From: Candidatus Fermentibacteraceae bacterium | GTDB lineage: Bacteria > Fermentibacterota > Fermentibacteria > Fermentibacterales > JCC-6 | Assembly: GCA_030596465.1 (NCBI GenBank) | Contig: JAUVJW010000106.1 | Span: forward strand, 1-6,872 | Length of the DNA stretch: 6,872 bases | Direction: 5' to 3' | Shown here: positions 1 through 6,544 of the stretch, in pieces | Layout: each line of letters opens with the position of its first letter | Numbering within the stretch: position 1 is the first letter of the stretch | Position numbers and translations under genes: made by a program | Notes under the pieces: model-generated | The model's database searches: none | The model's input: only the letters and a program-made list of their open reading frames with translations | What the model was told of the DNA's origin: nothing

Positions 1-804
1 AACATCTGTTGGATTGTGCGCGATCGAGAGAAGTGAATCCTGCTTGAACAGCAGAGGATCAATTCTGATGTTATAAGCCTCCAGCACATTCCAGGCATGA
101 AAGATGCAGCCTGTTCTGTCCAGTATCAGTCCTCCCTCAATTCGCATTGTCAGTCCGTGTTCTTCCGCGAGTCTTGCCATTTCTTCGCTCATGGGAACGC
201 ATGGGCCCGGCAGAGCTTCAGGCACGGGCATTGATCCAATGGTTTCTGTTATCCAGCAAATGGTTTCGTCACTTAAAGATTCGGTAATGGGTCTTGCCGA
301 GCAGGGTTGCTGAACAATGTTCATTATGATGGATAGCTCAACAGTTTGCCCCGGCGCAACAAATGGAATAATTACAGAGAGAAGATCACCTGAAGGAGTA
401 AAATCATTCTCAATAATGGTGATATTCTGGAATGGCGGGTGGGAAACCGGCATAGGCAGTATCACTTGAACGCCCCAGGCTGTGATGTCTCCGGTATTGG
501 TAACAGAGGCTGTAATCACCAGTGTTGTGTCAATTGGTGAAACACCCTGTCTTCTGTTGATCAGCCAGTGGGAAGTATCCTGCGAGGTACTGTTTCCCAG
601 AGCAATTCCGTAAATACGGTAAGCATCTGAAAATCGACCCGCGGCTTCCAGAAGCCGACCAAATTCCAGCATCCATTCTCCGTCCTCGGCAGCTGCCATT
701 TGCGAGTAGTGAATTGCTGCTTCTGGAATGTGACGGATGGAAATAAGTTCTCTGACTGAATCCGCCGGAGATATGGAAAAGCCAAGAAGTAGAAGAAGTA
801 TCAC
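1..804 (-). CDS. Secreted transglutaminase-like protein, C-terminus cut by window edge
   Basis: Translation from GTG at 804 stays open for 268 codons to base 1. Residues 1-14 (MILLLLLGFSISPA) form a short signal peptide without a lipobox, so the product is probably periplasmic or exported rather than a lipoprotein. Residues about 27-70 look helical and TPR-like (EAAGRFSDAYRIYGIAL). Residues about 92-165 resemble an Ig/CARDB-type beta domain (LVITASVTNTGDITAW). Residues about 195-260 match the transglutaminase-like core: Cys202 in LPGPC, His236 in FHAWN and Asp249 in RIDP, in the family order with a 34-residue Cys-His gap. Family members act as cross-linking enzymes, amidases or peptidases; the substrate here cannot be told. 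The GTG overlaps the TGA of the upstream permease (GTGA), and AAAAGGG lies 8 bases before it, so the two are probably translationally coupled. No earlier start codon exists in frame within the nearby permease end. The fold call is fairly sure; the function is not. Confidence 0.8.
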   Translation of the reverse strand, partial: MILLLLLGFSISPADSVRELISIRHIPEAAIHYSQMAAAEDGEWMLEFGRLLEAAGRFSDAYRIYGIALGNSTSQDTSHWLINRRQGVSPIDTTLVITASVTNTGDITAWGVQVILPMPVSHPPFQNITIIENDFTPSGDLLSVIIPFVAPGQTVELSIIMNIVQQPCSARPITESLSDETICWITETIGSMPVPEALPGPCVPMSEEMARLAEEHGLTMRIEGGLILDRTGCIFHAWNVLEAYNIRIDPLLFKQDSLLSIAHNPTDV

Positions 805-2021
805 TGCCTGAGCCCTTTTGTAGGTTCCAGAACGGAGGCGCGGGCTGCGGGTACAAGTGCTGCCAGGATGCTGATGAGTACGGCAACCCCACCGGAAGTG
901 AATACCTCCAGGAATGAAATTTTCATAGGGAAGGAGTCATGAAAAGAGTAAACATCAGGTAGATGAATAATGTTTGTGGATGCTATCAGCCAGCAACCTG
1001 CCAGCCCCAGAAGAATTCCGGATAATGCTCCAGTCAGTCCAACCAGTAGTCCTTCCCACAGAAAAACCCGCAGAATAAGCTGTCGATTGGCTCCCATGGC
1101 TTTTAGTACTGCAATATCCCGCCTTCTTTCAACAACGCTTCTGGCTATGGTGCCTGTAATATTGAATGACGCGACCAGAGTAATAAGCAGAATGGCCGCG
1201 AAAGCGCCCATGCTCTCAAGCTTGAGACTGGCGTAAAGAGCGGGGTTCCTCTGCTGCCAGGTGAGAACACTCATAGAATCCGGAACAACTTCTTCCAGTG
1301 CGCTTACCGTTTGTTCCTGTGTAAAACCTTCTTCCGGTCTAATGAATAAACCGGTATATCCTCCTCCGGGAAGGAACATTCTTGAAGCGGTCTCCAGAGG
1401 CAGGTAAACTATTTTTCTGTCATTGACCGGCAGTCCTGTTTCAATGGAGCCCGTAAGCACCGCCCTGCCTACTCCACTTCTTCCGCTGGAAAAAAAAGCG
1501 GAAGGTGGGAAGAATAGAATAGTGTCACCTGTGCTGTGCATAAAATCTTCTGAAAGATATACACCCAGTACTGCCCCGGGAAGATCATTTTCCTGAACAC
1601 CGGGGAAAGATCCCCATATAAGCATGGTGTCCAGGCGGGCTGCCAGGAAATCGCTTTCAGTCACACCTCGAATCAGGCAACCTGCTTCAATATCCCGGGA
1701 CGGCATTCTTGCGACTGCCTCGCCTTCAACAAATGGAGAAACTGACCGCACCTGCGGAAGTGACTGCAAACTGTGTATAAATGATGAATCATCCGGCAGG
1801 GGGTGTAAGTTTGCCGAAAGGATTGCGATCGGTGCGTCAACTGCCTTGACACTTCTGCCTATAAAGTCTGCCAGTCCGGCGAGAATGCTCATTACGATCA
1901 CCAGAGCCGCCACACCAAGAGTAACCCCGGCAGTGCTGACCACCGAGGCAAAAGCCAGTCTTTTTCTCTGCGGGTGGCGTCTCAAATAGCGCCATGCCAG
2001 TTTCCATGAAAGAGTTGCCAG
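801..2021 (-). CDS. LolC/LolE-like ABC transporter permease
   Basis: This is an inner-membrane permease of the type that, with a LolD-like ATPase, releases lipoproteins toward the outer membrane. With a CTG start at 2021 it is 406 aa, normal for LolC/LolE. It has an N-terminal segment LSWKLAWRYLRRH, TM1 at about 22-49 (VTLGVAALVIVMSILAGL) and a periplasmic MacB-PCD-like domain at about 50-265. That domain includes SPFVEGEAVAR, IRGV and AVLGVYLSEDF. The C-terminal FtsX-type domain has three TMs at about 270-294, 317-345 and 373-394. RRRDIAVLKAMGA at 299-311 and the ending ARASVLEPTKGLRQ are family hallmarks. A TTG at 1985 would start the protein inside the conserved RYLRRH segment and lacks a nearby GGAGG, so the upstream CTG with GGAGGT 5 bases ahead is preferred. 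No ATPase gene is adjacent; one might lie beyond base 1. It could instead be a MacB-like exporter dedicated to another substrate. Confidence 0.88.
   Translation of the reverse strand: MATLSWKLAWRYLRRHPQRKRLAFASVVSTAGVTLGVAALVIVMSILAGLADFIGRSVKAVDAPIAILSANLHPLPDDSSFIHSLQSLPQVRSVSPFVEGEAVARMPSRDIEAGCLIRGVTESDFLAARLDTMLIWGSFPGVQENDLPGAVLGVYLSEDFMHSTGDTILFFPPSAFFSSGRSGVGRAVLTGSIETGLPVNDRKIVYLPLETASRMFLPGGGYTGLFIRPEEGFTQEQTVSALEEVVPDSMSVLTWQQRNPALYASLKLESMGAFAAILLITLVASFNITGTIARSVVERRRDIAVLKAMGANRQLILRVFLWEGLLVGLTGALSGILLGLAGCWLIASTNIIHLPDVYSFHDSFPMKISFLEVFTSGGVAVLISILAALVPAARASVLEPTKGLRQ
1474..1508. repeat. Inverted repeat within the permease gene
   Basis: CTTCCGCT (1480-1487) and AGCGGAAG (1497-1504) are perfect 8-base inverted arms around a 9-base loop that is mostly A on the plus strand. 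Outer CCAC (1474-1477) and GTGG (1505-1508) extend the stem to 12 pairs with a 2-base bulge. In the permease mRNA the loop is U-rich. It lies in codons for the periplasmic domain, so it may simply be chance. Confidence 0.5.
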
Positions 2022-2025
2022 TGGA

Positions 2026-2031
2026 ACCTCC
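2026..2031 (-). promoter_or_regulatory. Shine-Dalgarno site deciding the permease start
   Basis: Read on the minus strand this is GGAGGT, followed after TTCCA (5 bases from GGAGG) by an in-frame CTG at 2021-2019. An in-frame TGA at 2036-2034 closes the frame just upstream, so CTG is the only plausible start in reach of this strong site in the permease frame. A GTG at 2037 lies upstream of the site and in another frame. Confidence 0.65.
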
Positions 2032-2048
2032 GTTCACCTCTCCGAGTA

Positions 2049-2063
2049 TTGATTATATATCAA
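2049..2063. repeat. Small AT-rich inverted repeat between divergent genes
   Basis: TTGAT (2049-2053) and ATCAA (2059-2063) are inverted arms around a TATAT centre. The element overlaps the candidate -10 box, which is where an operator for a dimeric regulator could sit. Arms of five bases can easily arise by chance in AT-rich sequence. Confidence 0.3.
2052..2057 (-). promoter_or_regulatory. Candidate -10 box for the leftward operon
   Basis: The minus strand reads TATAAT, a perfect sigma70-type -10 hexamer. It sits about 20 bases before the GGAGGT ribosome site of the permease, leaving a short leader. The corresponding -35 position (2075-2080, TCAATG on this strand) is a poor match, so the promoter call rests on the -10 box and location only. 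Confidence 0.4.
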
Positions 2064-2082
2064 AACTGAAGCGACATTGATT

Positions 2083-2090
2083 AAGGGGGA
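2083..2090 (+). promoter_or_regulatory. Shine-Dalgarno-like site deciding the C25 protease start
   Basis: AAGGGGGA immediately follows an in-frame TAA (2082-2084) and precedes an in-frame CTG at 2097 by 7 bases after GGGGG. An ATT at 2094 is a possible alternative. The first ATG in frame (2127) has no purine-rich site before it and would remove the hydrophobic export signal, so this site supports an upstream non-ATG start. Confidence 0.5.
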
Positions 2091-2096
2091 AATATT

Positions 2097-5000
2097 CTGT
2101 CTGGGATACTTCTGATTTTTGCAGTTATGGCTTTGGAACATGTTACTACATTGGAAGTTGGCGAGCCGTCTCTACAAGAGATGGATGGCATGAGTATCAT
2201 TTCCCTGCCTGAGATGTACACGATGGAAAGGGATGGAGAGGCCCCGCTTCCCGGTTCCGTTCGGTACATTCCGGTACCTCCGGGGTCAGAGCCCCGTCTT
2301 GAATGGACTGTTGGCTCGGTGGGTAATACCGGTTGGGATCGAAATCTGGTCATGGCATCAGCCCCGATATTTTCGGGTAGTGGATTGCAAACCGTCGAGA
2401 CATTCCAGCCTGTTGATTTTCCCCCGGCGCACAGTCCGGTATCCTTTGAGGTAATTCATCTTCTTGGAACTACCGTTGCCCGGATATCCATATCTCCATT
2501 CTGCTACGGAACTCCGGCGAGGTACGCTAAACAGATCAATTACTCCCTTTCTGTTCGTGAAACTTCCGGCGGCAGATCAACTGAGGGAACTCTTCTTCAG
2601 AGTCTCTGCCCCGATGCCGAAGTGTGGTGGCCTTACGGGCAAAGATCACTTGATAGTCCCTTCTGGGGGAAACCCTGGGCGAGAATAGGTGTTAATAATA
2701 CAGGCTTCTACAGCGTTACAGGTGAGGAGCTGGAAGCTTTCGGCTGCACGGTTACAGGTGTTCCATCTTCTTCTCTTTCCATGTTCGCCGGTCCCGGGGC
2801 GATGTTCGACCCCGATGATCCAGGGGACGAGCATCAGTTGAGTTCTGTGTCTATAACTGTATTTGACGGAGGCGACGGCATATTTGATCTTTCTGACTCA
2901 CTGGTTTTTTTCGGACAGGGTTTGTGGCACTGGAATTCTGCGGCGGATTCGCTTTACAGATCTTTCCACAGGTACGATAAAACCAATACTTACTGGCTCA
3001 CATGGGGTGGGGATAACGGAGCAAGGATTGATCAGGTTATCGTAACTCCATCCGGTGGATCTGAAATAGGGGAAGGCACTATTCCCCTGGGTTTTGAGCA
3101 GGAAGTTTTTTGGGAGTATTTAGAGGATAGAACCGGGTGGGTCTGGGCTTCTCTTAACGGGTTATATCCCGGCTATTTTTATCTCAGTGCGCCTTTTTCT
3201 TCTGATCTTGCTACAGTAAGGCTTTCTATTGTTAACGAGAATTCATCCAGCCACCGCGTCTGGGCTGAACTTGAGGATGTTCCAATTCTTGATACCACGG
3301 GAAATAGCAGAATGGAGTTATTCTCTATTGACAGCGTTTCTGTTTTCAAGGGTGGAAACATACTGAAGCTATGGAATGATCATTCACTGAGCTCGTTTTT
3401 TAATTACGCCGAGATTCTGCTTCCCGTAGATCTATCAGTCTCCGCCGGTTACATGGTAACTGTATCTGATTATGTCCCGGGGCTTCATTCTTTAAGTATT
3501 GGTTCTGTTTTCACAGATTCAGATATTTATGATATCAGTGATCCCTTTAACCCTCTTGAACTTACAGGGTGGGTTCTGGATAGCCTTGAGGCCCAGATGT
3601 CTCTTGCCATGCAGGGAGAGTTTTTAACATTCACAGTCATGAACTCCGATAGATATTTGTCAACAGAGTCAATTGAACCGGCTCAACCGGGGAGAATACT
3701 GGAAGTTTCCGAGCCGGCGGATATCATCATTACCGTTCCCGGGATAATGATTAACGGGCTGACAGTTCTGGAATCTGTCTACGCGGCACGAGGTCTTTCA
3801 GTGCTTGTTGTGACCTATCAAGAGGTGTACGATGAGTTCGGCCAGGGTGTTTCCGATCCCGGTGCCGTAAGATCTCTGGTGAGATGGGCTCTTGATTCCT
3901 GGCCTGACCCGCCACAGGCACTTCTTCTTGTAGGCGATGGTTCAAACGATCCTCTTGGATACTCCACCGGATATCAGACTGTGGCACCTGTTAATGTTGA
4001 GGTTGGATCGGGTCTCTGCAAAGACTCGTATTTCACAACTGTTCATACCGGCGGTGAAGATCCTGAGATTCCTGTGTCCAGAATTCCAGCTTCAACAATC
4101 AGTGAACTGCTGATAGCTTCAGAGAAGGCCGCTGTGCTTGAGAGCGGGTCTATCCTGGGTCCCTGGGCCAACACCGTGATGCTTGCAGCCGATGACGAGT
4201 GGGGTCCGAATTTTAGCTGTAGCGAGTCTCAAAACACAATAATCTGTGAATATCTGGCTGACAGTGTAATTTCGCCATCAACGAATATTGTTAAGCTTTA
4301 CGAGATAGCGTATCCCTGGCCTCCGGGAACTACGGTGGAAGGTACTCATCCCCAAAAACCTGAAGCCTCAGCTGATTTTATAGAACAGCTTAACAGGGGA
4401 GTGATGTATACTTCCTTCTTCGGTCACGGCTCTTACGATCAGATGACTCACGAAAAACTGTTTTCTTCCTCAATGGTCAGCCAGCTCAGTAACGCGCCCC
4501 GCTATTTTCTGTACAACTCATTCTCATGCGCGACTGGTTTTTTTGATCTTGCTGCGGGAGATTGTGTCGCGGAAATTCTTCTTTTTCATCCCGGTGGAGG
4601 AGCTGCGGCGACAGTTGCATGTACTCGAACGAGTACTACCGGGCAGAACAAGATGTTGTCCTCCGAGTTTATGGGCAGATTGCATCAGGGCAGTTTTACC
4701 ATTGCCGAGGCTCTCTGGCTTTCACAGCTTTTCACAGACAATCGCAATAATTATTTGTACCCGGCTCTTGGTGATGGTGGAATAACCCTTCCATTGACAG
4801 AAACGGTTGGTTATTCCGCTGAACCCGTGGATACATTAAGCAGAGGCCTGGTCAATACGGCAGATGTAATTTTTCCTGAAGAAACTTCTTTTCTGTTCAG
4901 GTGTATGGAAAGTGCTGATTCCGTTACTTATGTGAGTCCTCTCAAGCCTGTAAGCGGAGAAAGTGTTGTTATTGATTACCTGTGCTACGGTTCAGAATTT

Positions 5001-5810
5001 TACAGCGGGATCTTATCCACAGATGAGGATGGAGATGCCACAGTGGAGTTCTTTGTGCCACTTCAAGCCGATACAGGTTTCATGGCCAGGGTCGATGCGA
5101 CTGGAAGAACCGGAGATGAACTGGGTACCGGCTACTCATGGCCGATTCCTCTCATAGATACCGGTAACTACACAGATGATTCTCAGGGTCCGGAGATTGA
5201 ACTCAGCTTCCCGGCTTCACAGGGTGGAGAAAGACCATCCATCTACCAGAATGCTGTTATGCATGCGGTGCTTTCCGATCCCTCAGGTATTTGTGTTCTT
5301 GGCAACGACGCGGGATCCATCATAATTGGATCTGTAGACGGTGGATATGATGACCTTACTGAGTTGTTTTCTTACAACCAGGGAAGTTACACCACGGGTT
5401 CACTTGATTACACCGTTCCAGATCTGCTGCCTGGTACTCATGAAATAAGAGTAGTAGCCCGGGATGGAATGAAAAATACAGGAGAGGCCATTCTCAGTTT
5501 CAATGTTCTGGACGGTGATGCGCCATTGCTGGAAAAAACTGGGGTTTATCCCAATCCCGTCAGGGGTCAGAGGGCATTCTTTTTCACAACATCTGCCTCT
5601 GGAATAGTTGGTATTACCGTTTATTCAATAGCAGGTCGCCCTGTCTGGAAAGGTGAGACCATTGTACAGGATGGCGTCGGTCAGCTTATATGGAACGGTA
5701 TGGATTCAGACGGAGACTCCATAGCAGCCGGGGCGTATATCTATGTTATTGAGTTTTCCGGCAGTTCCGGCAGTTCGTCTGCCACTGACATTCTAGTGGT
5801 AAGTCCATGA
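2097..5810 (+). CDS. Secreted gingipain-type (peptidase C25) cysteine protease, PorU-like
   Basis: Numbering is from CTG at 2097 (1237 aa); from the ATG at 2127 it is 1227 aa. Residues 1-11 (MSGILLIFAVMA) form an export signal with a likely cut after VMA. Residues about 15-190 are a propeptide-like region, followed by beta-rich sequence to about 535. The C25 catalytic domain spans about 542-895: it begins DIIITVPG, has LLVGDGSND near 614, the catalytic His777 in FFGHGS, the catalytic Cys811 in NSFSCATG, and closes with LYPALGDGG. The His-Cys gap of 34 agrees with gingipains. Residues about 1027-1137 start DDSQGPEIEL and contain VLSDPSGI and LPGTHEIRVVARDGMKN, closely resembling the Ig-like domain of PorU, the type IX secretion sortase. 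The last 90 residues are a FlgD/CTD-like beta domain from YPNP (1151). It may process or attach exported proteins, or be an exported protease itself. C25 assignment is firm; the PorU role is inference, as no other type IX genes are visible. Confidence 0.87.
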   Translation: MSGILLIFAVMALEHVTTLEVGEPSLQEMDGMSIISLPEMYTMERDGEAPLPGSVRYIPVPPGSEPRLEWTVGSVGNTGWDRNLVMASAPIFSGSGLQTVETFQPVDFPPAHSPVSFEVIHLLGTTVARISISPFCYGTPARYAKQINYSLSVRETSGGRSTEGTLLQSLCPDAEVWWPYGQRSLDSPFWGKPWARIGVNNTGFYSVTGEELEAFGCTVTGVPSSSLSMFAGPGAMFDPDDPGDEHQLSSVSITVFDGGDGIFDLSDSLVFFGQGLWHWNSAADSLYRSFHRYDKTNTYWLTWGGDNGARIDQVIVTPSGGSEIGEGTIPLGFEQEVFWEYLEDRTGWVWASLNGLYPGYFYLSAPFSSDLATVRLSIVNENSSSHRVWAELEDVPILDTTGNSRMELFSIDSVSVFKGGNILKLWNDHSLSSFFNYAEILLPVDLSVSAGYMVTVSDYVPGLHSLSIGSVFTDSDIYDISDPFNPLELTGWVLDSLEAQMSLAMQGEFLTFTVMNSDRYLSTESIEPAQPGRILEVSEPADIIITVPGIMINGLTVLESVYAARGLSVLVVTYQEVYDEFGQGVSDPGAVRSLVRWALDSWPDPPQALLLVGDGSNDPLGYSTGYQTVAPVNVEVGSGLCKDSYFTTVHTGGEDPEIPVSRIPASTISELLIASEKAAVLESGSILGPWANTVMLAADDEWGPNFSCSESQNTIICEYLADSVISPSTNIVKLYEIAYPWPPGTTVEGTHPQKPEASADFIEQLNRGVMYTSFFGHGSYDQMTHEKLFSSSMVSQLSNAPRYFLYNSFSCATGFFDLAAGDCVAEILLFHPGGGAAATVACTRTSTTGQNKMLSSEFMGRLHQGSFTIAEALWLSQLFTDNRNNYLYPALGDGGITLPLTETVGYSAEPVDTLSRGLVNTADVIFPEETSFLFRCMESADSVTYVSPLKPVSGESVVIDYLCYGSEFYSGILSTDEDGDATVEFFVPLQADTGFMARVDATGRTGDELGTGYSWPIPLIDTGNYTDDSQGPEIELSFPASQGGERPSIYQNAVMHAVLSDPSGICVLGNDAGSIIIGSVDGGYDDLTELFSYNQGSYTTGSLDYTVPDLLPGTHEIRVVARDGMKNTGEAILSFNVLDGDAPLLEKTGVYPNPVRGQRAFFFTTSASGIVGITVYSIAGRPVWKGETIVQDGVGQLIWNGMDSDGDSIAAGAYIYVIEFSGSSGSSSATDILVVSP
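5756..5776 (+). repeat. Short tandem repeat coding a Ser/Gly linker
   Basis: TTCCGGCAG occurs twice in direct tandem (5756-5764, 5765-5773), followed by a partial TTC. It encodes the low-complexity stretch SGSSGSSS near the C-terminus of the C25 protein. It may vary in copy number by slippage and would stay in frame, since the unit is 9 bases. Confidence 0.5.
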
Positions 5811-6544
5811 TAAACAGAGCAATTGAACTTATCCGAAAAAGCAAAAAACCCGTTATTTTCACCGGGGCAGGGATGTCGCGGGAAAGCGGAATGAGAACTT
5901 TCCGCGGAGAAGACGGTCTCTGGAAGAAATACAGCCCGGAGAAGCTTTCTTCAATCTCGGGGCTCAAGGCTGATCCAGAGGCTGTGTGGAACTGGTACAG
6001 AATGAGGCTGATGACGGCTAAGGGTGTTGTGCCCCACGCCGGTTACAGGGCTCTTACACACCTGCAGAGTGTAAAAGGGCATCTTCCCGTAATTACTCAG
6101 AATGTGGACGGGCTGCACAGGCTTGCGGGGCAGACTGATGTGCTGGAGATTCACGGTTCCATGAGAACTGCTTCCTGTATGGATAAATGTGGGTTTTCCA
6201 CAGAGCTTACCTCTGAGATACAGAAGAATTCTCTGCCTGTGTGCCCTGATTGTGGAGCAATTTTAAGGCCGGACATAGTTCTTTTTGGAGAAGCACTGCC
6301 GGCCGAGATAATTTCAAGGTCATACGAATTGGCAGAGAATTGTGACTTGCTGATCGTTATTGGAACTTCCGTACAGGTCTGGCCCGCTGCGGGAATACCT
6401 TTCGCTGCCCTGGAAAACAGAGCAACAATAATTGAAATAAATCCGGTTCAGACGGAACTGCCCCACAGTGATAATGTTATCAGCATAAGAAGAAAAGCCG
6501 GGGAAATTCTGCCTTTGCTTGCAGGCCTGAAGGAGAAAATATGA
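5807..6544 (+). CDS. cobB: SIR2-family NAD-dependent protein deacylase (sirtuin), class III-like
   Basis: This 245-aa cytoplasmic enzyme removes acyl groups from lysines using NAD. Visible motifs are the NAD-binding GAGMSRESGMRTFRG (residues about 20-34), TQNVDGLHRLAG with catalytic His116 in EIHGS, and GTSVQVWPAAG and EINP of the Rossmann core. The zinc site has Cys124, Cys128, Cys146 and Cys149. WYRMR supplies Tyr64 and Arg67, the Y-x2-R pair that in SIRT5-type (class III) sirtuins binds the acid group of succinyl, malonyl or glutaryl lysine. The pocket Ala of SIRT5 aligns with Ser48. The first zinc pair is C-x3-C rather than the usual C-x2-C. The length is typical of bacterial sirtuins. 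The ATG overlaps the protease stop (ATGA), and its own stop overlaps the next gene (ATGA), so translation is probably coupled. Why a sirtuin sits between genes for exported proteins is unknown. The family is certain; the acyl preference is inferred. Confidence 0.96.
   Translation: MINRAIELIRKSKKPVIFTGAGMSRESGMRTFRGEDGLWKKYSPEKLSSISGLKADPEAVWNWYRMRLMTAKGVVPHAGYRALTHLQSVKGHLPVITQNVDGLHRLAGQTDVLEIHGSMRTASCMDKCGFSTELTSEIQKNSLPVCPDCGAILRPDIVLFGEALPAEIISRSYELAENCDLLIVIGTSVQVWPAAGIPFAALENRATIIEINPVQTELPHSDNVISIRRKAGEILPLLAGLKEKI
6530..6535 (+). promoter_or_regulatory. Ribosome binding site inside the sirtuin 3' end
   Basis: AAGGAG lies within the last sirtuin codons, 5 bases before the ATG at 6541. 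It gives the downstream gene its own strong initiation site in addition to coupling through the ATGA overlap. Confidence 0.6.

Larger units (their letters stand above)
2022..2096. promoter_or_regulatory. Divergent intergenic promoter region
   Basis: This is the only real gap between genes in the window, and it separates the two divergent transcription units, so promoters for both must lie here or slightly inside the genes. It is AT-rich in the middle (2047-2063) and holds an imperfect palindrome at 2049-2063. A perfect TATAAT is present on the minus strand. On the plus strand only weak candidates are seen (TTCACC at 2033-2038 and TATATC at 2056-2061, 17 bases apart). Transcription start sites are unknown. 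Confidence 0.6.

Noticed and set aside
530..892. Open frame of 120 codons on the minus strand
   Set aside because: It straddles the permease end and the transglutaminase-like gene in another frame, and its translation resembles no protein family. The GTG-804 frame carries the recognisable domains.
1474..1508. Rho-independent terminator
   Set aside because: The T/U run is in the loop rather than after the stem, and the hairpin is deep inside the permease gene.
1624..1989. Plus-strand open frame of 121 codons opposite the permease
   Set aside because: It is an antisense shadow of the well-supported permease with no recognisable motif or ribosome site.
1837..2037. Minus-strand frame with ATG/GTG starts beginning near the permease
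   Set aside because: It begins with GTG 2037 but lies upstream of the GGAGGT site and runs in the wrong frame for the permease N-terminus. Its sequence has no coding character, so no frameshift is needed to explain the locus.
2033..2061. Sigma70 promoter for the rightward operon (TTCACC, 17 bases, TATATC)
   Set aside because: Each hexamer matches consensus at only four of six positions in AT-rich sequence, so it is too weak to list as a feature of its own.
2127..2129. ATG as the start of the C25 protease
   Set aside because: It has no ribosome site nearby and would cut the hydrophobic export segment encoded just upstream in the same frame. It is kept as a possible alternative.
2081..2353. 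Minus-strand open frame across the divergent gap
   Set aside because: It would cover the start of the C25 gene in antisense, with no motif and no upstream site. It is a shadow of a strongly coding region.
3751..3987. Minus-strand open frame inside the C25 gene
   Set aside because: It lies opposite the start of the catalytic domain, whose plus-strand motifs are clear.
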